DNA of 64,000 nucleotides, taken from the NCBI GenBank assembly GCA_030248135.1, contig JASANC010000935.1, forward strand, positions 42,581 to 106,580, written 5' to 3'. Made by a program: the position numbers and the translations under genes. The notes beneath the pieces were generated by a model. The model did no database searches. It worked only from the letters and a program-made list of their open reading frames with translations, and had not been told where the DNA came from. Positions 10,659-22,200 of the stretch are shown here, piece after piece; the stretch's first letter is position 1; the number at the start of each line of letters is the position of its first letter. Source of the stretch: Theristus sp. LFF4_11 (taxonomy: Eukaryota > Nematoda > Chromadorea > Monhysterida > Xyalidae).

Positions 10659-11706
10659 CTAAATTTTGACATTTTTTGTAGCTGTACCACTGCAAATCAC
10701 ATTTTACCAGCACGGTCACCGCAGCCGTGGACTGTCTTACAACCTTTTTTGTGGTCACCACTTCAACCTTCAAGCCACAAGGACTGTAAAGGTGACGCAA
10801 CGATGAGGCCGCTCATATCGTCAGGAAGAAAAATGCAAAAACAGCAATACTGACAGCTGATACTGAACACATTCACGTTAACGGATCACATAGGAACACA
10901 ATTGCAAACCAAGCTTTTTCTGAAATACGCACCTCTACGGTTTGTCCAACAAAGTTCATCCTCCTCTGGGTGCAATATTTCTGCATGCAGTCCAAATAGT
11001 CCAATCAATTCCTAGAAAAGAACGTGGAGTATACTTTGATTCGCGTGTTCGCGCTCGCGCCTCGCGTGCAGGTGCGTCTTTTGGCACGTGCGTTGGGTTG
11101 GAAAAATACCGTTTTTTTCAAATCGTGAGAAAAAACAGTATTTTTAGTTTTTACCAAAAAAACAAAGCCAAAGGTTTGAAACCCCACGATTTTTTTCGCA
11201 GCCAACTGTACTTGAACCAGGTTTTTGAAAATAAAGCTTTTAAAATGATGCTTTGTTCCCAGGTTTTGCAACTTTTGCGCTAAAACAACAAGAAAATCCG
11301 GATTTTCAAAATTTAAAAAAAAAACTATTTTTATTTTTGCAAGTTTGGTTTGTTCGAGCCTCTAACACGGCGGACACGGCTTAGTTCAGCTTCAGCTGGA
11401 CCATTTTCAGAACGATCCGGCAAACTATAAGAGCAAAAATCGTGTTTTATTGAAATTTTGTCCATCTCATATGGAAGAAAAATTGCATTTTCAACAGTGA
11501 AACATGGCAATTTTTTTGACGTGTAATTGAATAATGGGTTGGGTAAGGTTGGGTGGGTTGTTCACAGTTGTTTCTTTGCAGAAAATGACCAAAAGTTCGC
11601 ATTTTTTGATTTGAACCGTGTATTTCATCATTTTGATTTGAACTTACATCTGTGCTATCTCCTCTCCCCGCGTCGTCGTCGGTCGGACTCTGCTCGGACA
11701 TCGGAA
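10659..11706. other. 5' region of ATMIN and INTS9, with one possible orphan exon
   Basis: A divergent promoter interval. On the minus strand 11011-10933 is bounded by TAG and a GTGCGT donor and reads ELIGLFGLHAEILHPEEDEL followed by CWTNRRG, which looks coding but cannot be joined in phase to the ATMIN finger exon. The rest is AT-rich with homopolymer tracts. Confidence 0.35.
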
Positions 11707-14700
11707 ATGGTGTCTCCTCATCAGAAACAAAAGTATTCCAGCCGCAGTAGCAATAACAGCGAAGCGGCTTCGGCTTCGTGGTCGAATGACAATGGGGAGT
11801 TTCTCAGTATGGTATGTGTGAAAGGAAACCATTGTTTTAAGTCCGTTCATAATGTCAATCGAATCGATTTTTGAATTTCCAACAAGGCAACAATTGTGAT
11901 TTGTTGGTTGGGCGTTGGGTACCAACCACCGCACGAATGTAATTTGTATTTTAGTGCCAAGAAAACGATAAACCGTTTCACAGAAATCGCTTGCGTTCCA
12001 CGGCAACCATTCTGCAGCAAGTTTGCTCCGATGGGCAAATTTTTCAGTGCTCATCGACACGGGCATTGACCTCCGACCGCTCGTTCATTTTCTGCCGTGC
12101 AACATCGTTGAGACGTTGGTAATCTTGTTGGTTCTTCAGCTCGTCAATCTGAAACAAACAGCAGCAAAGTGACACAACGCCATTTCGAGTGTTTTCCGTA
12201 CTCACTGTTTCTTTTCCACCACAATTCACTTATCCCTCACATCAATAATTCACTTGCTGTCCAGAGTTCGGTTGTCTTCGCTACCCGGTTGGCGTAATCC
12301 TGGTGGTGATGACAAAACGGTGGTGGATGTTTGCGACGTCTGTCAACAGCCTTTCATTGATGCGATGCCGGAGATTTTGCCGTTTGATGTGCGTAAAATT
12401 GTTTGCTTTGTTTCCTTGTCTGTGTCTCCAAAAGAAACTTTCAAACTACAATATTTTTGGGCTTGCAGACAAGCCTGGCAAACAGCATTGACGTGGTGCT
12501 GATTTCAAACAGTCAATCGATGTTGGGACTGCCGTTTCTCTTTCATGATCCACAGTTTCGAGCGCATGTTTTTGTGTCGGATGCCGCGTGGCAGATGGGA
12601 AGGTTATTAAGCACGTTTGTGTCTGTTTTTTTCTCGGTTTTTGTCTGTCTTAAGAGGGGCACATCACTGTTGAGGCCACCCCTCTTCTGCATATGATGTT
12701 GGCCAAGCCGAGAAGGCAGAGAACTATCATGCAAACGGGTTGATTTGTCTGTGCAATTTTATCGATTTTTTAACTTGCAGGTTGCTGATGGAAGAGTTGG
12801 TCTCATTTGTCGAGAAAATTCAGAAAACCCGTTCCACCGGTTCCTGGCGGAAGCGGGACATTTACAAGTCGGTAAATTGTGTGCTATTTTTTTATCAAGG
12901 CCATGATTTCAGGGATTATGTTCAATTTGGGGTTTGTTTTGTGTGCAGATCGTTTCCGCGTGCCTTTGTCAGCGACCCTTTCCACTGGTCCACCGTATAC
13001 ACTCGTGAATTTATAGAAAAGTCTTCGCAACGCATTCAACACGTTGCGTTGAACGAAATTATTGTGCGTGGTTGAGATCTTTTTTGTAGTTAAGGTTTTT
13101 CCCCTACGTTGGAAAGCCATTTCTTTGTTTATCGTTGTGAACTTTTTTTTTTTAAATTGAAAAATAGGATCTCTGCGACGGTGTTTCCGTGCAAACAGTG
13201 AGCGCCGGCTATTCGATTGGCAGCGTCAATTGGCGATTTGACATCCACGGCACAACTGTAAGACCTCGGTTAAGCTTGCATGATTTGAATCCATGATGCT
13301 TCGAGTTGGTCAGTCTGTGAAAAACCGGTGTCGTAATGGGTGACCAAATTTCTACAAACTCAACACGCACTTCAAAGAGACGCAAGGTTGACGACAAAGT
13401 GTTTCAAAACGAGCGTCCAGTTTTGTGAGATCAGATGGGTGAAACGTGACCGTGTTGTTTGTCTTGCGAGGTTGTACACATGGGCTCCACAAGCACGGTG
13501 AGCGTGCACCCGCGTGTGTGCAACAAGCAGCCATTGGTCGGTGCTGACGCGCTCATCATCACTGCACTCACGCAGGCACCCTCAGTGATGCCCGACGTCG
13601 CGTTGGCTGAACTCTGCAAAGTTGTCAGTTAGTGCTGGTTGTTCAATTCGGGAGCTGTTGGATGCGATGGCACTGAAAAAAGCAATGCCATTCGAAACTG
13701 TAGATTTGTGTGCATTTTCAGTTGGCACACTGCGCGACGGCGGCAACGTGTTGATTGCGTGCTCGGCCACCGGAGTGCTCTTTGACTTGTTTGAGTGTGT
13801 CAACGCGCACATGCTACAGGCCGATCGGTTGCCATCGGACGCTGCCATGTGAGCCGGCTTGGCGTTGCTTGCTTTCTACAGTTACCAAACTCAGCCACAC
13901 CCAATATTTTGCGATTTTAATGTATTTTTTGCAAAGCTAAATTCTTTTTTCTTCAGGTACTGGATATCACCGGTGGCCGACAGTTGCCTCGCCTATTCGC
14001 AGATCTTTTCCGATTGGCTCGACAAATCAAAACAGGACAAGATCTATCTTCCTGAAGAGCCGTTCATCCACTCACAAGTGTGTTTGAGTATTTCATGAGT
14101 AACCCGTGTTGGCCCACTGCGATTTTTTTCATTTCAGTTGATCCGTAGCGGCCGTCTGAAAGTGTACAGTTCGATTACGGGTCAGTTTTTGTGTCATTTT
14201 AGTTTCAATCCAGTTCCACTTGGTTGTTTTTCTCTTGTCTAAACTGTCCGTTTCAACCGTTCGATTCAATGCCAGGCAATTTCTCGCGTGACTTTCGCTC
14301 ATCGGGCTCTGTGGTGTTTGCGGGCCATTCGTCACTGCGCTTCGGCGATGCCGTGCATTTGATGTCGATTTGGGCGGACAACCCAAAACACGCCGTGGTG
14401 CTTGTTGGTTGGTGCCAGTTGGATTTGTCACGGTGGCGTTGATAGTGATTTTGTTCGACCTTTCTCACTGTTTGTCTGTACCCTTTTTCATGTACTGTGA
14501 TTGTATTGAGTGTACCTTTTATCAGCAACAAACTCACGCAAATGACCCATGCAGCGAGCATAATGGAACGTGGTGAATCGGCGACAGTGTGGTGAGCGCA
14601 CACACATTGCGTAGTTTCACCAGATTCATTCCATCACACCACACCGTTGCACGGACATGCCAGAGAGCCCTGTCTGATCAAAGCTACCCAATGATGATAA

Positions 14701-15872
14701 GTATGAACTCAAGTGCTCATCAGGTCTCCGTATTATACGCTGGTCTTACAGTTTCATCGGAGTTCCTGCGAAATAAAATGAAGAATGAATGACTGAGTGC
14801 GCAATTCCGCAGATGCAACGTACCCGATGGCAGACGTGTTGAGTGCGTACCAGCCGTTGGCGATGCGTGCCTACTACTGCCCGATCGACACACGACTCGA
14901 CATGCAACAGGCGAATGAAATGCTGCAACAGTTGCAGCCGAAACGCGTGTTCGTGCCTGTCGAGTACACACGGCCGCCAGACACCGAGCCGCACAGGACT
15001 GAGTTCGTCATCCAGCCGCAGGTTTCGTTCAAGTTTGATTTTTTGTCTCATTGTTGGCGATTTCTTTTCATTTGTCTCTTATGATCAAAGTTTTAATTTT
15101 TCTCAGCCAAACATGACATCGTTTTCATTCAACGAACCGGTGACGTTGTGCCCACTGACCAGCTGTAAAAAGGTGCTTCTCGAGCAAAAGGTGAACGTGT
15201 TGTTTTTTTTGAATTTCTCTTATCTACAACAAAAATCAACATGTGAACGAAGCCAAAACTGACTCAGCAACTGTTTCAGGAATCAGAGAGTTTACAAATC
15301 TCCACCGTGAAATACGGCTCGCTGGCCGTGGCGCCACTGCACGGTGAGCTGCGCGTGTGCACGGACAACAACAACCAGCTGGTGATCTCCACGTTGCAGC
15401 ACTCGCCCACTGCACAGGCGAACAGCGCGACCGCGACCGTGCAGCAGCCGATGGACGACTGCCAGCAAGCGCTGCTCGGCACACTCACCATGGAGTCGCT
15501 CGTGAAGTTCGTCAAACAGGTGCGTCTCAAGTGCAGTGCTCGTTACAACTCGCACAACTGCATGTCGGTTTTGCTGGTTTCATTCGAATTTTGTTATCTT
15601 TACTTGTAGTTCAACGTCGAAGTGCAATGCGAGGAAACGTCGCCGACGAGTTTTCGTCTGATTTTGGTTCGTTGATTTTGATAGACTTTTGTTTGCATTT
15701 GGGTTTGGTGTCAGCCCAGCAGCACGTTTCATTCGGTCTGCAGCCACAATTGTCGTGCTCAATGCAAGTTGACAATGGAACGGCGACGCACGTTCTCTGT
15801 GAGAAAGAGGACCCACAGGCTCGCCAATTGATACGCTCCATTTTGACGCACTGTTTGCAGAAGCTGCCGTGA
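11707..15872 (+). CDS. INTS9: Integrator complex subunit 9 (INTS9)
   Basis: Inactive metallo-beta-lactamase/beta-CASP partner of INTS11 in the Integrator endonuclease module that cleaves nascent snRNA and paused RNA. Seventeen exons: 11707-11811, 11984-12114, 12265-12388, 12469-12602, 12781-12867, 12949-13063, 13168-13257, 13471-13627, 13722-13848, 13957-14077, 14138-14180, 14276-14407, 14813-15021, 15107-15190, 15280-15519, 15610-15666, 15720-15872. They close in frame at 702 residues (human about 658). Diagnostic blocks in order: FSVLIDTGIDLRPLVHFLPC, RLSSLPGW, IDVVLISNSQSMLGLPFL, WQMGRLLMEELVSFVEKIQK, SAGYSIGSVNWRF, RDGGNVLIACSATGVLFDL, WISPVADSCLAYSQIFSDWL, SRDFRSSGSVVFAGHSSLRF, YQPLAMRAYYCPIDTRLD. 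The beta-lactamase zinc ligands are degenerate, as in INTS9. The N-terminal 35 residues before MKSLAFHGNH are an extension relative to human; the true start could be that later Met. Confidence 0.95.
12676..12746. repeat. Dispersed repeat C, copy 1 (INTS9 intron 4)
   Basis: CTCTTCTGCATATGATGTTG followed by GCCAAGCCGAGAAGG is closely matched at 20425-20490 (SWIM-1 intron). Function unknown. Confidence 0.55.
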
Positions 15873-16210
15873 TTCTTGTGCCCGCAGCTTGTGATTGTTC
15901 CAAGTTATTGTTGTGCGTCGACAATTTGGGTGCTGTTCATTGCGCGTATTATGTTGTTTCTTGTTTGTTGTTCAATTCACCGGTGGTCCTTGTTGTTTGT
16001 TTCTTGGTTTAACTCAATAAAATTCGAACGACGCTGCTTGTTGATTTGATCGGTCACTTGTCATAATTTCGGTTTGGATACCGATTTTTATACTGGCTAT
16101 AATGTTTTGCGTTTTCGGTTATTCGCACGGCACAGCATTTGAGGTTGAGTGTATTGCGACCCCCGACGATAGAATCGATTTTGAGACTGATAGAAAGTTT
16201 GAGCTTCGCA
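15873..16210 (+). other. INTS9 3' UTR and spacer before SWIM-1
   Basis: T-rich trailer after the INTS9 stop, with a poly(A) signal at 16016-16021, then roughly 190 bp up to the SWIM-1 start codon. No other coding exon seen. Confidence 0.5.
16016..16021 (+). terminator. Poly(A) signal of INTS9
   Basis: AATAAA about 145 bp after the INTS9 stop codon, in a T-rich 3' UTR. Confidence 0.6.
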
Positions 16211-19200
16211 ATGGAGGACAGCGCATCGGAGGCGTCATGGAACGCAGAAGAAGAAGAAAAGATCCGACTTCGAACAAGCAAACGGGTGTGTGCGAGTGCA
16301 TATTTTGAATTTACGTAGGTTTTGAGCCCAGCCTGCTGGCACACTCCTTCACAGTCATTCATTGCCACTTTTTTATATTTTCATATTTTCTAGCCGCATG
16401 CAGCAAGCGCTGTTGCGTCCGTCACTGCACGTCTGATGGAGGCGGAGTTCTCTGACGATCCGGACTACGACCCGGCGGAGGACGAAGACGCTGCAGTTTC
16501 TGTTGGTGGTTGTGTGGTTGTGTCATTCAGTGTTAGGTGATCAATAGTTAAGCTGGCTGGAAACAAAAACGAGTCTAGTTATTCCGTTCGATAAGCCACA
16601 GAACAAGCTAAATTGCAGGTGCGTTCGCGTGCGAAACGTCGCAAAACGGGCACAACGCCAGCATCCACATCCAGCACTCGCGCTAAATCCGGCACTTCGG
16701 ACGCGAAGGCGAACAACGCTGCGGCAGTGGCGCTGCATGCCAACGATGCCGCTGCGTGCTGGTCGCGTCATGCGGTCACGAACATACCGGAGGCGGCGCG
16801 GGTGGTCGCGTTTGAGTTGAGTGATGCAGCCAATCAGCAGCTTCTCCAGCGAACGCTGCCCACGGAGTGTGTGCCGGACGCAATGCAGTGCACGTTCGTG
16901 CTCGACATGCGACTGCTCGCTGTTGGTTAGTCTCACAAACGATGTTATACGTGTAAAACGCTGATGGTTGCTTTTATTCGATAACGAATGCACCAAGCGG
17001 ATTGATCACATTCTAGTCTTGTGATAGTGCAGTCTGTCTGCTGTGTAGCACAGTATATTGTTGCACAAACACGCGCGCACACGTTCAATGTTACGGCATG
17101 AGTGTGTGTGTGCCTGTGTGTTTGTTTTTAAGTGTGCAACATTGTGCTGCGCACTGTATTGAATCGAATGCACGATTTCCAGACCGATACTTTCGTATTC
17201 CAAATCCAGCCTGTCTACCGATTCAGCCATTGAGTAATGTTTGTTGTCACATTTTGCCACAGACGAAGCAGACGTGATCGAGGCAGCGTGTGGCGAGCGG
17301 GCCGAGGGCTCGTACAAAACGCTGTCGCGCGCTTATTGGCTGGACACGGACAGCAAGCAGCTGACGTTTGGGCCTGTGCCTGACAGTGGTGCACAGAGCA
17401 CGCGCGCTGCACCCGACGGCGTCATTGTGTACCACGTGGATCGCACGCCGGTGCCGTGCACGCGAGGAACGGTAGGCGTGCATTTGGAGCACTTTGATGT
17501 TCCGTCGCTTTGGTCTGTTTAAGCATCACACTTGCCACGTTCTTGCATTCAAATCCACAATAATGATTCACTGTTAAGTTACACACATACAGCGCTAACT
17601 GCCGTGTTGTTTATAAAACACGGGGCTTCCAGCCAACTTTATGCCTAACCTAGCAACTACTTGCCCGACCACGTTTCTGTGTTGCCCCAGGTTCGTCGCC
17701 ATGTGTATTTTGTGAGTCGCAATGGTGAATCGGCGCCGAGCATCGCGATCGTGTCCTATGTTGTCCAAGAAACCGAAGCAGCTCGTCTCAGGCGACAGCA
17801 GCACATGGCAAGCTGATTTCGTATTTCATTATCCGTGTGTCTGAAATGAAACTCTTTTCACCAAAACAGTCTTGCAGGAGCAACCGGTTAATGGACATCT
17901 GAAAATCAGCGCCAGTCCACGAAAAATGGAGCGACCGAAACGGACTGCGGCCGGTGGACAGCAGGTTCGCTTTCGCACGTTGCGTTTTGCCTTGGGTTTA
18001 TCGTTTCTTCGTCAGCCAAATACAGCCATCGAATGTTGGGATATTTTGCAAAAGCTAAAGAAATTTACTGGCTACGGTGTTTGTCTTTGTGAAAAAAATT
18101 CTGGAGACTGAAAATTGAAAAAAAACATGAATAACAGGCTGCTCAAAAGTTGCGGTCACCGAAATCAGAGCCGCAATGGAAAGCGGAACTGGCAAAGGAT
18201 CGTAAGACAATCATCATCAACAATTATGCGTCCGACGTGGTGACGCCGAGCGCGCTGGATGAATGTGCCGAGTTGGCGATATCCGGTCTAACTGGTGCGC
18301 AGGGTTTTGCTAGTGAATCGTAAACCACTCAAAACTATGCGTTCTCAAAAAACGTCAAACATTCTGGTTGACAGGGGTTGTTTCATTCGATTCAAGTGCA
18401 GCCTGAAATATTAAAAAGTATTCCACCTTTGTTTACGTTTAACGTGTTCAGTGGCTCTACGGCCGATGTTGATCATGTTGACCCAAGGCGAGCACAATTT
18501 GATTGACGCAAGTGAACGTGATGTTGGTGGCCATTATGCGTACACGTTCATACAAACGGGCAAACCAACGGACGGACACGTCGCGTACAGATGCGTACAG
18601 TGCAGCTCACGAATGGGCACCGATGGTACGCATTAGTGGCAGACACCATTATCAATTTTTAGGTTCTGCGTCCAGAAAGGAAACTATAGTTTGAATCTTT
18701 ATGTGGCAGTTCAAAACCGCCTAAGTGACTCGGCCCTATTTAGGGGACTCGGATCACTTTGCGGATCATTTTGGCAATTTTTCATTTCCGCGTCTTGCAT
18801 GAAACTGGTCACGTATTTATGTGCGCATTAAGTGTCGAGACTAATATAAAAGATAGTATTAGCCTGCATCATTTTTTGAATATCTTTATACCTCTCTTAC
18901 ATTTTCAATAGCAGACGCTGACACCGCCGGCTGCGTGTTCCACGTGTTGGAGCGGAACGAACTGCCGTCACGTGACGTTTGCGAGCAAATCGAGCACGGC
19001 CATCGAGCGGGCTGCAAACCGATGCAACTGCTGAACATCATGGCGCAGCAGGTTCGTTTGTTTTTGAATGCAGCAGCGTGGTAGTTTGCATCGATACAGA
19101 TAACGCAGTCTCAACCTTGTTCATTGTCCATTTCTGGCCGTTCGCAAAGCGTGCTGGTACATTCTGGAGGAGGGCGCCGAAATCTGGGACGCACATCGCA

Positions 19201-22200
19201 CCGTGAGTGGTCATTTTTACAAAAAAACATTTTGTTTTTCCTAAATTTTCAATGCAACTGTTTGTTTGCTCCTTGCTGTCGCTCACTCACTCGTCATACA
19301 CTCATCACTTTTGATTCTGATCAAAATCCAATCAAAACGAGCGTCACCAACGGCATGCGGTCGTTTGTGTCCGTGGCGTGCTCACCCACCACCACCACTA
19401 AAGCAGCAGCACTGCGCAGGCGATGCGCGAGCTGTACGTGCGTCTGACGCGTCAGTTCGGCTACACAGCCGGGCAGGCACTGAGCGCACTGCCGCTGTGT
19501 GCCGCGCAGCAGACGCTCGCCAGCTACCAGCAGTGCCGTCGCAAGCGTGCCGCCAAACTGCGCGCCAGGACACGCGGTCGCCGCGCAACGCTGCCGGCCA
19601 GCGTCACGAAGGAGCTCGCGCATCTCGACTCGGAGCAGCGGCACTTCGCGGACGCGCACGACACGCTCGCCATTCTCGTCGTGCTGCGCAAGCTGGAGCT
19701 GCACCAGCGGTGTGCCGAGGAGCCGTTTGACGCCGACGACGCGCAGGCCGACGACGCGCCGGACATGGAGCACTTTGAGCGCGCGCAAGACGCCGCCGTT
19801 GATGATCCGGTATGCTCGTGCCAGCATTTCGTTGGTGATTCTGGCGGATCTCGTGTTGCACGAGGTGCCCGCCAGGAGGAAGTGCCCATCCGGTGCGCTT
19901 TGCCTTCATAACTCGGTGCACATTGCGGCAGATCGAGTATTTATGTCTGCCGACTAGTGTGCCACACCGTCGCACGGTAATTATGAGACGAAGGATTGGC
20001 AAAGACTCAAAAGATTTTTTTATTAATATTGACGTATCCACACACGCGACCACTGATTTAGTCTCAACCAAAACCAGATCACTGTGCTGTCGTGTTTTCA
20101 GCTGGACTCAATTGATCTGGACGCGATTATGGATAACCCTGCACTGAAACGTGCTGTCTGGGCACGACGCATCCAGTTGCACACGCCACTCAGTTTGACG
20201 TCAGGCGGCGTTGCGTTGGTGCCAGTGAATGACGATGACGACAACGCACAACAGGGCGTGCTAGCTGGTGAAACTGGCGCGCCAATCAGTGCGCTTTCGG
20301 CAATGGAGTTCGCTCCCGACAATGATGAATGCACAGCGTTGGCACGGCTCGCCTTGACTGGTCTGTGTCGCTGACAGGCTGCTTTGTTTGGTTTCGAGAA
20401 GTGAATATTCAGCACCAGCACGTCACTTTTCTGCATCTGATGTTGGCCAGGCCGAAATGCACAGAACCTTCATACAAATTGATTGATTTGAACGGCGCGT
20501 AGCTGATTGGTTGTTTGCATGATACATTGAATTGTGCATGCATTGACTGCTGAACGATTATGCCAGCGCGGTGCTGTCCAATAAATGTGCTCATAATTTT
20601 GAATTCTTAACTGGGTAACATTTCTATGAACTTTTCTGCCCTTCTAAGTTTCTCTATGTTCTCGCGGCGTGTCATTTCAGGGGGCCTGCAGCCGTTGCTG
20701 GTCATCCGCAGCCAACGTGACCCAAAGTTGGCCTACACGTTTCGCATGAAGCGCGAGCGCAAACGACTCGCGAAGAGCGCTGGAGACGCGAGCGATGCGA
20801 GTGGCGTGCATCGGCGCACGTACCAGTGCACGCGCTGTCTCATCGAAGTCGCACATCGCCTGAAACAGGTGAAAGCGCTCAAGCAACACGTCGGACGCAC
20901 ACCGAAAATGCCCAAAGGTTCGCACACGGTACAGTTTTGTTGTCGGCGATGTTGTTTTTGAATGAGTACAACTTCGTTCTTGGACAACGCGCAGGCTGGA
21001 ACCGGTTGCGATGCATCTCGGTGCGTCTGGATCGAACGCTGCCAAGCACGCGCGCCTGTTTGGACGTTGACGATTACCACAGCAGTGAGTGTGAGGCGAC
21101 ACCAATGCTCACTGTCATTTGCCAACAGGTCAGCAAACTGTTTTGCTGTGTGTGCCCGCCCCCTGCTTCAGTTATGCTGATAAGCAGTTGAGCAAAGGTT
21201 GAGTTCCCTTTTATCAGTTCAGTTTTGTTGTGAGTTTTGGACGTTTTTTCAGGTATTGCGTCGTGTTGGCTTCGACATTCTCAAGGGTCACACGGACACC
21301 TGGCATCTCCACAAACAGGTTTTGTTTCGTTTGCATGTTGCTCCGGTTTTTCCGTGAGTTTTCACGTGACGCTTGATGTATTCACCCAATCAGCGTCCCC
21401 TTTTGTGCAGCAATTGTTTGCCGCCTACCAAGAAGCGATTGGGGTCGACTACGATCGCGACGAGGTGCTCTCGGCGTTGCCGTGGTATCACTGGCCGCAG
21501 GTGGGTGGGGGACGCGAAGAAGGCTCGATTCAAGCTCATGGTCAACTGGGCGTTGGTGAGATAGGCACCGCTGCTGTGCGTTTTGCTCGCCTGGCCTAAC
21601 TGACTGAACTGGTGCACTTGCATTGTTGTTGCCAACGGAATCATGGCGCGCCACGACCTAATTGCAGCAGTATCAGTGCTCAGTAGCAGCAGTTTCTGTG
21701 AACCTGCTTTTTTCGGGGCGTTCCAAACCTACGTAGTGCGTGCACGTAATTTGGAATGGCTCGTCACATGATTTCCAAGGGAGAACATAGCAAACACACA
21801 TCGCTCCATGAAACGACCCATTGGTTGGAGGCCTTCCAAAGAAGGTGTGGAACGCTGTTTATTTTGCGGTTGCTGCCGCCCAGGTGCAATCGGCGTACAC
21901 TCGTTTCCTGCGTGAAGCCGTGCGATCCGGTGTCCTTGAGACGGCCTCCGTGCAGCTGCTGAGTTCATCGGACGCTCGCCACTACCAACGACTCGAGAAT
22001 CTACACCGCAACTCGCACGAGCCCTACATCTACAGCGACGCACAGCTCGAGCGCATGGTCGACGAGGAGATCGATTACTACGCGAATGCGCGTCAGTTTC
22101 ATCGGGCTTCGGGTATTTCGGTCGGAATGCGGATTGGTTGCTGTGTCAGTACCTTCTAAAATTGCATTTCATTAACTAACCTAACTAAAAGTTCTATCAT

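Noticed and set aside
11644..12066. Minus-strand ORFs over INTS9 exon 1, including an acidic MSEQSPTDDD reading
   Set aside because: Exon 11707-11811 on the plus strand joins the next INTS9 exon in phase; the minus-strand alternatives cannot be linked to any family.
12044..12229. Minus-strand ORF with a coiled-coil look (ELKNQQDYQRLNDVARQKMN)
   Set aside because: Antisense to INTS9 exon 2, whose plus-strand translation FSVLIDTGIDLRPLVHFLPC is the conserved INTS9 start.
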